From NCBI GenBank assembly GCA_965649825.1, contig OZ287702.1:620001-684000 (forward strand): a stretch of DNA of 64,000 nucleotides. Reading direction: 5' to 3'. Shown one piece after another: positions 55,453 to 64,000 of the stretch. Positions within the stretch are counted from its first letter, which is position 1. Every line of letters starts with the position of its first letter. Origin of the DNA: Penicillus capitatus. Lineage: Eukaryota > Chlorophyta. A model generated the notes under the pieces. That model had not been told where the DNA came from and did no database searches. It worked only from the letters and a program-made list of their open reading frames with translations. The position numbers and the translations under genes are program-made.

Positions 55453-55464
55453 AGAGCGCGTTGT

Positions 55465-57140
55465 TTATTTGATGGGAATATCTTTGGGGCATTGATCTGG
55501 ATGGACTTTGAGGAAATCCAGTAGCTCTTGTTGCTGTTCTCTCAAATGCCATGGCTTCGAAGCATAGACTGCACAGAAAAGCAGAAGATCGATCGAGTGT
55601 CTTTGTTAGGGGTATGCTGATTCTGTAAACGACTTACCGTCTGTAAAGAGTTCGCTCACCGGTGCTTTGGGAACCTTCTCGGCAGCATCCAGCGCGGAGA
55701 TCACCTAGAACGGGGATCTGCAATGTTTCTCAGGAGATGCGATAAGAGTTTGTACTTCGTGGCGTATGTCATCCTTCATTCGTTTGTCCTCTTCTGATGT
55801 CCACCATCCGTTCTGCGACAGGAAATGGAACAAACGCCCGAGAGGTTGTTTGGTTTCCCAGTTGCGTATCTCCGACTCTTTACGATACCTGACCCCACAA
55901 GACAGTGCCAGTTGACTCTGCACTTGAGGTATTGTACCGAGTGGAATCGTCGGATGTCGAATGATGCCCAGCACGATAACACATTGCCTTTATGCCAACA
56001 CAATCGTGAAGAGGGCGGAACTAAGGCCACACTGACTTCAATGAGGATTGGGCATTTTTCTTTCAGTGCTCGTTGACGGGATGCCTTGATGGCAAGGTAG
56101 ACAGCACGAGGATCGCCTCCATCGACTCGGATGGTCGGGATACCGTAACTCGGACCACGTATTCCCAAACAATACGCTGCATAGAGGGGAAGACGCTCGA
56201 TCAGGTCTTTGATGGATCAGAGGCGTCTACGTTTGTATTGTTGACTGCTGGGAGTACTGATGGCGTATCCATTGTTGCGACAGATGAACAGGACGGGCAA
56301 TTCCAACGTCGCTGCAAAATTCAATGCTGCATGGAAATCCCCTTCACTGGCAGCACCCTCCCCAAAAAAGGTCACAGCCACATTCGGCCTGCCTTCTGCC
56401 TAGAGATGTCTTTTGGGGACGATTCAAGCAGGAATGTACCATGTACTTTGAGAGCAAAGGCAGCGCCGACGGCATGGGGCACCTGTGTCGCCAAGACAGA
56501 TGAGATGGTATGTACGTGCAGTTCAGGACTGCCATAATGAATGGGCATCTGACGTCCTTTGCCACACTCCAGGGCGTTTCCAAAACACTGATCTGCCATT
56601 TGGCGCAGAGTGAAGCCCCTCCACAGTAGAAATCCGAGTTCACGGTACTGCAAGAAAGCCTGGCACGACAGAATCGAACAAACAAACACCAGATGGCGTC
56701 CTGACCTCATCAGACATCTCCAGAGCCGCAGCTGTGGCAACCGTCGTCGCCTCTTCGCCATAAGACGTCGCGTAGAAGCTGATACGCCCCTGCAGTCATG
56801 GTAGGTGTCGTATGGAATGGAGAAGTTGGTTGGCACTTGTGACCTGGCGCTGGGCTTCGTAGAAAAGGACGTCGGCGAGATTCAGGCGCAGCATGACCTG
56901 GTAGATTCCGAGTGCCAGTTCTTTGGGAAAGGGCATCTCTGGGGAGACGTCTTGAAGAGAGACGCCAGTGTCGCTGAGGGTACGGAAAACCGGAATCTGT
57001 GGCGAATCGGCTAAAGAAGTGAACCGCATCTTCGTTGTGCTATCCTCTTTTTCGCTAAGTGTCGCGAAAAGCCGCAACGTTGGACGTGTGGCGACGCATG
57101 TGGCCCAACGACAGACAGAACGTCGTAAAATTGAGAACAT
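55465..57140 (-). CDS. BCKDHA: Branched-chain alpha-keto acid dehydrogenase E1 alpha subunit
   Basis: Thiamine-diphosphate-dependent decarboxylase subunit of the mitochondrial complex degrading Leu, Ile and Val keto acids. [19 protein letters not shown] is a mitochondrial presequence. Pieces in order across several short introns: [52 protein letters not shown], the TPP motif [20 protein letters not shown] with [49 protein letters not shown], and the terminal [14 protein letters not shown]. The GEG-for-GDG substitution in the TPP motif is normal for this subunit. The stop is TAA at 55465-55467. Exact intron borders were not all worked out. It lies 63 bp upstream of UTP18's stop on the same strand. 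Confidence 0.88.
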
Positions 57141-57203
57141 TCGGCGACAGAAATTGTCTCATATGATACTGGCCAACGTGAGATACGATGAGGTCATGCC
57201 AGA

Positions 57204-58877
57204 TCATGATGGCAAGTAATGGTGCAGACGGTAGCTCGAAATGCGGCCCGTCAGTGATCCCACGTGCATCAAATCGCCCCGAGGAGAGAAGGCGATGCAT
57301 TTGACACGTGTCTTGCTGAGACGGCGATTGGGCCAATTGGCAAAGACAGAGCAGCTGGGAAGGTGAACCAGCTTCATGGCAGATGACATATGCATCGAAG
57401 CCATTGCCATCATCTACGCCCATTCACATCCTCACTCGTATCCTGATAGAGACTCCATTGGTACTTGGGAAGTTGGGTGGAAGGTGATCGTGTCGATCTC
57501 CGTTTTGAGATTGAAGAGGGTCTTCATGGGTACTGGTGGAGAGGATAGGACAGAAGACAGGGAGCAGTCCTGTGCTCGATAGAGATTGACCACTCCTGCT
57601 TCGGAGCCCGTGGCTATATAAGCTTGATGGGGACAGATGGCAAAGAAGGTATTGTGCAAAGTGCCCGAATCAGTAAATTCAGCTTTGCAGCGAAAAGAAC
57701 GCATATCCCAGATCTGTACATCTCCCCCAGCACCTGACACAGACAGAGAGATTCATGATAGGAGACGAGTGATGGGATAGGATAGACTGCAGGTGTAAAG
57801 GGTGTTGTTGTCCATGAAGGTGGCAGATTCGATAGGTCGTTTCGATTGCAGCTTGGCTATCCATTGTCGACTTTTGAAGGAATAGATCGGCACCGTCCCT
57901 CCCTTGCCGACAAAGGCAACCACATCCGATGTTGGTGCGTTTGGAGAAGAAGCTGTCGAGAAGCTATGGAAAAGTTCGCTGGAGTCTTGGGAAAAGATCC
58001 TCTCCGTTTCTCTCGATTCCAGATCCAGTAACTGAATAGACTGAAACTGAGGACTGCCGATGACCAAAATCTACACATGGGGCATAACTGCAGGAAAGAG
58101 TGAGAAAAGGACAGGTTTACACACCTTCTCTTTCTGAGGCAAAAAGCCAGCGTGAATGATGGTAAAGCCTTTGATGCCAATGGCATCGACAAGAGGATTC
58201 TGTTCGCCATCTATATGAAAAAGGGAGACTCTGCCATTTCGAGTGGCTGTCATGAACAGCTCCCCTCCAGCGTTGTATTCCATCGAGGCGAGTTTGGAAC
58301 GGTACGGGTCATGGATGTTGGCATCCATCACAGCAGTCACATCAATACGCCCCTTTGGCAGGGCTCTGGTCGCAGCGATGAGAGGCGTCGCGTCGCTCAA
58401 CAGTCTCTCCGTTTCGTCTGCTTCCTGCTCCGTCTTCCTTTTCTTCGCACTGAGAGATGCCCATTCTGTATGGGGATGCACGTTCCGATGGATCTGTCTC
58501 AGCTGCTTCTCATATTCCGAAACTGACGAACAGAGATTCGGCAACAGATCTCTCCCTTAACGGATACTTTTGAGAGAAGATGTCGCTGGCGTTTGAGCCA
58601 GAATGCGTTGGACATGTTTCCCATGTTGCGGCAACGGAGATGACACGATAGCTTCGTCTCCATCATCCTGCCAAACGGGTTGCAATTCTTTCGCCTCTTC
58701 ATTTTCCTCCTCTCCTGCGACCAAAGCATCTGAACCCTGTAGCAAGGATCAGGAAATGTGTGTGCCTACCGGCGGCCGCGGCGGCGGTGGCGATTCCTCG
58801 ATCCTCGAAATAGAGACCCTCCGAAACGTCCGCTGCTTCTTCGTCTCCCTATCACGCACGATTTGCACATCTGTCAT
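57204..58877 (-). CDS. UTP18: UTP18-like WD40 protein of the small-subunit processome
   Basis: Nucleolar WD40 propeller needed for early 18S rRNA processing. Several exons joined by short introns. N-terminal VWQDDGDEAIV, then ISEYEKQLRQIHRNVHPHTEWA (joined across a short intron), then blades SMEYNAGGELFMTATRNGRV, FTIIHAGFLP, SGAGGDVQIWDMRSFRC, YIATGSEAGVVNLY, and the terminal KLVHLPSCSVFANWP with IAFSPRGDLMHVGSLTGRI. This order and the SVFANWP motif are diagnostic for UTP18. ATG 58877 (MTDVQIVRDRETKKQ) joins in phase to the GSDALVAGEEEN exon through a GTAGGC-CTACAG intron; the true start could lie further upstream. Confidence 0.85.
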
Positions 58878-59570
58878 CTCTTCGGTCGACCACAGAGCTG
58901 GAGACTTGTTCAGGAAGTGTGGCTTCGGAATCCGATGAGCTCTCCGTTGCGTCGCCGTCGCCGTTCGGGCGAAACAGAAACGACTCTAGTGCAGCTTCCT
59001 GCACGACACCGCCCGAGCCATGAGCCAATTCGCCCAGAGCACATGTCTACCTTCAGCAATGCATCCATAGTCTGCACGAGCGACGGTCACTTTGTACGAC
59101 AGACATATCTGGACGCCCGACGGACCTTCCGAAACGCGAACGTACCAACACCCACCCCTCCACAGTCATATTGACCGACGGGTCCTCGCCCACGTTCGTC
59201 CGTCCCTCTGCTACCTGAATCGAAGGAGCCCTCCGCGTCTTCCGAGCGTCGCTGCATCGAAGCGCGTCAAGCGTCGCGGGAGGCACCTTCATAGCGATGC
59301 ACACATTTTCGCGCATGTCATTTATTTCGTCGCGCGGCTTCTCTAATTGACTTCTGTCGAGGTACGAAACGCCCCCAAGTGCAGTGACCGTCGATGTCAA
59401 AGGCGACAAGACAAGCATTTTGAGTGACAGAGCACAAATTGCGTCAGGAGATACCGTTATTGCGCAAGACACGGCATATCACTCTGTGCAACCACGCCGA
59501 CCCGTACCACGACGAGGCCGCGTTTAAAGTCGCACTTTGCAAGCGGTTGCGCAATCTCTTCTCTTTTGCT
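58878..59570. other. Intergenic between UTP18 and the diverged LRR gene
   Basis: Contains unassigned ORFs in both strands and possibly the first exon of UTP18. The plus-strand frame upstream of 59571 is open back to about 59424 but has no ATG. Confidence 0.4.
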
Positions 59571-61067
59571 ATGCCTCGTAAGTGGCTCTCCTGCATTCCG
59601 AGCCTTCGTCGAAAGAAACGTCTCTCAGCTTCGCGGACGAGCTGGTCTTATCTTCCCGCGCCGGCCATTGACAAAATCGTCTCCATTCTGAAGAAGAGCT
59701 CCCGTTGGCGACGCGATGGACCATCCCTCCGGCAACTCAATCACTTCTGGCGTGCACAAATCGACGAACACATCCACGCCGTCTTTCCGCACAGCTGCCG
59801 GCAGTTAGTGTGGACAGACGTCACATCTCTCACAAGGTTCTCCAATCTGACCTCTCTGAACATCGAGCGCTTTGTCCCACCGCTCGAAAGTATCTCCAGC
59901 GTCTTGCGCAGTTCCAGCACCTGGAGTCGGGATGCCCAGAGGGGTCAAGATTCTTTCGTCTATCATCAGCCTTCCCTCGAAAGGATGATCCGGACCATTG
60001 CAAATCTGCCTTGTCTATCTCATCTCACCATCTCTGCTGATCTGTTCTACCACCATCGTCAAGGACGCGATCTATGGCGCCAGCTCAAAGGGATAACATC
60101 ACTAGAGATCCGTCGAGAGAAGGAAGTGGATCTGGACTGCTCATCTCTCTTCTACGCAGTGTTTGATGACTTCCCCCGAGTCAAGAGCATCGACATGACC
60201 TGTCCGCCATACCATCCTTGTCTGATGTCCAAACTCGAAGGCATGGAAACGGTGAAGCTTCGTGAGGCGGTGTGTCCCCGGCAGTTGGCATCGATCTCTG
60301 GTCTTGTCTCGCTTTCCGTCCGGGTGCTTCAGTTAGAAGAGGTGGATGTGCTGGAATGGATGCCACAGCTGACAAGTTTGGCCTTTGCTGTGGATACTCG
60401 GAAGGTCTTGAAGCAATTGTCTAATGCCCATGTGCTTCGGCGTCTGAACGATCTCAGCATCAGCAGCATGGCACGGCTGCGAGAGATCAAGGGAACATTC
60501 TTTCAGGAATGCCTTAATTTGCAGTCGCTGTCACTGGAGCATTTTCGTTTCCTCGGCACCGAGCTGTCACGTCATCTCACTAATCTCACAAAACTGAAAC
60601 TGCAGAAGTGCACCCTCGCGGGAGGCGTCTCTTTTCTCGCTCAACTCACCAAACTGGAAGAGCTGTCTTTCGTGATGGGATTTGCACAGGAGGATGGAAT
60701 GACAGGAATTGCCTCAGCCGAGATCACTCTGCCGAAACTCAGAGTCCTTCATCTCAAACCTGTCGCCAATGACATGACCTTTAAGGCGATCACCAAGTTT
60801 AAGAAGCTGGAGACCGTTCATGTGCATTGTGGTGCGGTGTCCAGTCAAGTGTTCAAAGAACTGGAATATCTTCCTGAACTGCGTATCCTCTCCGTTCAGT
60901 TTGCCAGCAAAGCATTGGATCGATCCACCTCTCTTCTGTCTCTCTCTTTCCTCACATCTCTCGAAAGACTATCGATCGGTAGCAAAGTGGCCACATCCCA
61001 TATCCGGAAACATCAGATCGAAAACCTGCAGCGAAAAGCACCCCAATTAACAATCGACCTTTCTTGA
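59571..61067 (+). CDS. Diverged F-box-like/leucine-rich-repeat protein, copy 4
   Basis: Single exon, 498 residues, ATG 59571 (MPRKWLSCIPSLRRKKRL). An F-box-like segment follows (SYLPAPAIDKIVSILKK, then SLRQLNHFW), in the same position as in the 20-28 kb family, then TDVTSLTRFSNLTSLNIERF, equivalent to the family's VTSVDISPF segment. About ten degenerate LRRs follow (LQSLSLEHFRFLG, LTKLKLQKCTLAGG, LPKLRVLHLKPV, LRILSVQFASKAL). It is clearly homologous but much older than the tandem copies. Role as an SCF adaptor is inference. Confidence 0.75.
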   Translation: MPRKWLSCIPSLRRKKRLSASRTSWSYLPAPAIDKIVSILKKSSRWRRDGPSLRQLNHFWRAQIDEHIHAVFPHSCRQLVWTDVTSLTRFSNLTSLNIERFVPPLESISSVLRSSSTWSRDAQRGQDSFVYHQPSLERMIRTIANLPCLSHLTISADLFYHHRQGRDLWRQLKGITSLEIRREKEVDLDCSSLFYAVFDDFPRVKSIDMTCPPYHPCLMSKLEGMETVKLREAVCPRQLASISGLVSLSVRVLQLEEVDVLEWMPQLTSLAFAVDTRKVLKQLSNAHVLRRLNDLSISSMARLREIKGTFFQECLNLQSLSLEHFRFLGTELSRHLTNLTKLKLQKCTLAGGVSFLAQLTKLEELSFVMGFAQEDGMTGIASAEITLPKLRVLHLKPVANDMTFKAITKFKKLETVHVHCGAVSSQVFKELEYLPELRILSVQFASKALDRSTSLLSLSFLTSLERLSIGSKVATSHIRKHQIENLQRKAPQLTIDLS

Positions 61068-61537
61068 ACAAGTCCAGTGATATTTGTGAGCATAGATATC
61101 ATCCTTGTCAGCAACGCATCTTTCATTTTACGTGTCTTTTGATACCATTCCATCATTCTTATGGGGGCTTATGGATTTTTGGCTATCACTTGACCCATTC
61201 ACAGTACACACATCTAAATGGTCGGGGATACTCATGCCTTACAGCCATGTTGCAGTTATGAGTTTTCATAGAAAAAAGCAGCAATGGGGCATTGTGCATG
61301 CGTGGATTCTTCCATGAAAACGAGCACTCTATCTTAACACCGTGCAAAAGCAAAACAATCGGTCACAGACGGGTTACACGAAGCAAGGTGCACGATAAGA
61401 ATGTTCGACAGTTATGACGACTGCATTCATACAGAGTATATGAAGACACCACACAACTCTTCCTCACTGACAGTCCCATGCGACGAGCCAAAAAAGATGT
61501 CGCCTACCAGGTGGATAAAATCTGCGCAAGCACATGA
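61068..61537. other. Intergenic, nothing recognised
   Basis: Between convergent genes; no motif, RNA gene or repeat seen. Confidence 0.4.
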
Positions 61538-62033
61538 TTATACGTCGTCTGTCGTTGAGTGTGACACCACCCCCCGTTCCTCCAAAAATAGTGTTCGATT
61601 TGGAATGTCTGGCGAACCCGTCAGTTGATCAATATCCACCTCCCGCATAGGATAGGCATCATTCGTCAATGTGGCCACTGGGGTACTCGATTCTCCATGT
61701 AGATCCAGTGGATCAGAATTTGATGGCTTCAGCGTTTGACCAAGTTTTACACTTCCTGAACGCATCGCTTTCATTTCTCACACTTTTGAGAGGGACCCAA
61801 CCTCCAGGATTGACAAAAATAACAGGAATGGGTGCGTTACGTTGCGGTGTGTTTCCGGCAGTAGATGTTCGCCTTATAGGCTCTCGTTGTTCTTCATCTC
61901 TAGCCAGCAACTTGTAGATACAGAGACAAATGTTCAGCAGAAAAAGGAGACAGACAGCGATCAGCACGCTCAGTCCAACGAGGTCGCTTGTCCGGTCTTG
62001 CTCGTTTGGATTGTCATAATCTACGCAACACAC
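61538..62033 (-). CDS. Single-pass membrane protein of a novel tandem pair, member 1
   Basis: Two exons inferred by comparison with its neighbour. Exon 1 has one TM segment (LVGLSVLIAVCLLFLLNICL) followed by a charged stretch and the shared motif IPVIFVNPGG. A 34-nt intron in phase 1 then joins to SGSVKLGQTLKPSN. The cytosolic tail is Ser/Thr-rich and ends STTDDV. The ATG at 62033 (MCCVDYDNPNEQ) may not be the true start; a signal-peptide exon upstream is possible. No known family recognised. Paralogous to the gene at 62501-63064. Confidence 0.55.
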
Positions 62034-62500
62034 TCCGCTTCAGATTCCCTGCATCCTGCACCGTAGCGGCAGACCGCTTTGCAAAAGCGAACGCGACGTT
62101 GTGCCGATGAATGTTGACATCGTATTCTCTTTTTATGGAATGTACACCTATGCGGAAGCACAGGTTCCGTCTTGTGGCGTCGTCCAGAGAGACGCTCTCA
62201 GACACCGATTGAGCAACAGACCTTTGTGTTTTGTAGCGGCGAGAACGAAACGATGGGATGAAGAAGGCAACACGCGCGATGCGTATGATGGATGATAGTG
62301 TCGAGATGGCTTCGGGTCGTGGATACGACGATAGCGTCATTGTTTGCAAATGTGACGTCAGGCATACGTACGAATGAAAGATCTCTTATGGTATCTGACG
62401 TCCTCTTGGCGACAATAAGGTCGCCATGTTCTGACGTCTCTCATTCAGCCTTTTGTTGCATTTTTTGTTTCTAAATAACAAATCGAATGTGGCCGATTAA
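62034..62500. other. Intergenic or unresolved 5' exon of the first small membrane-protein gene
   Basis: A minus-strand ORF at 62014-62349 overlaps this gap but shows no match to the neighbouring paralogue, so it was not joined. Confidence 0.35.
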
Positions 62501-63064
62501 TCAAGGAAGTCGTTCGAGTGCGGATTCATGAAGAAGAGGTGTATTTTCCGTGGTGAAGGATGACACAGAGGAGACAGATACCCTTCGTGGCACCGACTCT
62601 TCCAAATCCGCCTCGCCGAAGAGATAGAGATTCTCCGAAGTCTGGCTTCCCTCTCGATAAGACGATGGCTTCAAGTTTTTGCCGATTCGGAGACTTCCTG
62701 CCACAAGCATGACGATGTTACCTTAAGAAGAGTGAGATTGGATGTGACCTGCAGGATTGACAAAAAGGACAGGTAAAGGAGGCGGCGGGATGCGCCTGGC
62801 TCGGAGACGAGACTGTACAGCTTCCAACTCAGCCCGTTGAGCCTCTCGCTCTGCCCTCGACACGCGAACCATGCAGAGACAGATTTTGAATACGAACAAA
62901 ATAGCCACAGAAACAATAACAATCAAAGCCACGACATTTCCCGGAGTGTCTTGTGGAGGCGTCTCATGTCCATCACTCCCTATGGCCTCAGCCACATATA
63001 GAGCACAGTCATTGGGAGAAGAGGATAAACTGGATGGAGTTTGGAGCAGCTCTCGTCGATTCAC
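62501..63064 (-). CDS. Single-pass membrane protein of a novel tandem pair, member 2
   Basis: Exon 1 has a TM segment (NVVALIVIVSVAILFVFKIC), then a helical charged stretch (AEREAQRAELEAVQSRLRAR), a proline run and LPVLFVNPAG. A 27-nt intron (62722-62748, phase 1) joins to AGSLRIGKNLKPSS. The tail is acidic and Ser-rich and ends ALERLP. The frame at 63064 begins with GTG, not ATG, so a further 5' exon exists; the ORF up to 63332 contains LALLFMRFVVISAHVHIPLL, a signal-peptide candidate. The shared VxFVNPxG and GSxxxGxxLKPS blocks and identical intron phase define the pair. Function unknown. Confidence 0.55.
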
Positions 63065-63332
63065 CGCTACAGGACGACGTGAAGAGATGTCGGAAAACGA
63101 AAAGATCAGGCAGTACCATCATGACAGAGAATCGATGTCGACGATTGGGTGTCCGGCAAAACTTCCTAATGAGAACAGGTTGCGTGCTAGAGAGCAAAGG
63201 GATGTGTACGTGGGCTGAAATGACAACGAAGCGCATAAACAACAGAGCTAAGCGCCAGGTATAGTCCGGCCGCAAAAATAGTCCAAGGTTGAATGCCCGG
63301 TCTCCAATTCGAAGACCGAATTTGATGGGCAT

Positions 63333-63538
63333 ATTGAAATGTGATGTGAGTTACGGCGAGTTTCGAACTTCGAAAGCAAAAACGGATATCAACGTTGCGG
63401 GCGCCACATGCATCGCTCTAGCAAAATGCAGGCGATGGTACATTTATCCGACATGACAACGTCCAGTCAGCCATTCGTTAACTAACAGACCCGCCACAGT
63501 AGACGTCGATGAAACAAAACACATTGCATCTCGTAGTA

Positions 63539-63572
<34 letters not shown>

Positions 63573-64000
63573 ACTGACTGATAGCGGCTGTACATGTTTT
63601 TAGGTACTGAGTCAAAGTACTAACGCATGTGTCTTCGCGCAGGCAATCCATCCATCCGTTCAACAACACATCAGTAGACCTGACCAAACAAGGAAAACAG
63701 CAGAGATAGATAAACTAGAACCAGAGCAACGCATTGAATTTGAAAGAGAGGCGTTCAACGCGAGTATTAAATCTATTCTTGCCTCTGTAAATAAAAAAAG
63801 TGAGTACTCGAGGCTTAAAGATCAGCAGTGCTTCTGGGCATCGAGGCCCTACGTGGTGTCAATGACACTTCCTGGTTGTTGTTTTCGATACAGAAGAGGT
63901 GAAGGAGCAGTTTGTGTCCTCTTGAAATCGCACCGAGTATATGTGTTAAACGTCCGCAAACAGAAAACGTGTTCGTCGTGTTCGTCTTATAGAAGATGTT
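63333..64000. other. Intergenic with microsatellite
   Basis: No gene recognised up to the window end. Holds the GGCT microsatellite listed separately. Confidence 0.4.
63539..63571. repeat. GGCT tetranucleotide microsatellite
   Basis: About seven tandem GGCT units followed by degenerate GACT units. Confidence 0.9.

Noticed and set aside
1-64000. tRNA, rRNA or other structural RNA genes
   Set aside because: I looked for B-box-like GGTTCGAATCC and paired A-box motifs on both strands by eye and found no convincing pair; a covariance-model scan would be decisive.

Overview
The window is nuclear DNA from a eukaryote, most likely a free-living or parasitic flagellated protist. Genes are split by very short GT-AG introns (about 27 to 80 nt), intergenic gaps are tiny in the housekeeping blocks, and gene families are purely eukaryotic: EMC8/9, a UTP18-type WD40 protein, a PICOT-type multidomain glutaredoxin, an OS-9-like ER lectin and a bZIP factor. 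A Kelch-PPP phosphatase of the BSU1/PPKL type (known from plants, green algae and alveolates) and a PG-rich-repeat (SHIPPO-like) microtubule protein argue for a flagellated lineage outside animals and fungi. I cannot name the genus; a SAR-type protist is only a guess.

Layout. 1-6 kb: a weak reverse-transcriptase trace, a hypothetical membrane protein, EMC8/9 and an EEF1AKMT2/METTL10-type methyltransferase. 6-12 kb: gene-poor, TCGA/GATC-rich DNA with a diverged repeat pair, a dead F-box/LRR gene carrying a MITE-like insertion, and the SHIPPO-like gene. 12-20 kb: bZIP factor, Kelch phosphatase and glutaredoxin. 20-28.3 kb: three tandem intact F-box-like/LRR paralogues with a dead LINE fragment between the second and third. 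29-35 kb: a large beta-helix, Cys-rich, multi-TM surface protein (gene A). 35-37 kb: a small Cys-rich secreted ORF and a coiled-coil gene. 38-51 kb: a second beta-helix/multi-TM gene (gene B) lying between two inverted arms of about 1.85 and 2.1 kb. 51-59 kb: a compact housekeeping block (argininosuccinate synthase, mitochondrial uL1, ShKT-MRH OS-9-like protein, BCKDH E1-alpha, UTP18). 59-64 kb: a diverged F-box/LRR gene, a tandem pair of novel single-pass membrane proteins and a tetranucleotide microsatellite.

Working together. The housekeeping genes cover ER protein biogenesis and quality control (EMC8/9, OS-9), mitochondrial metabolism and translation (E1-alpha, uL1), ribosome biogenesis (UTP18), Fe-S/redox (Grx) and arginine synthesis. 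The accessory regions are built from duplicating families (F-box/LRR, beta-helix receptors, small TM proteins), with transposon remnants and inverted repeats nearby. The most unusual structure is the roughly 12.8 kb palindromic locus in which one surface-receptor gene sits between long inverted arms that end in hairpin-bearing 129-bp tandem repeats.
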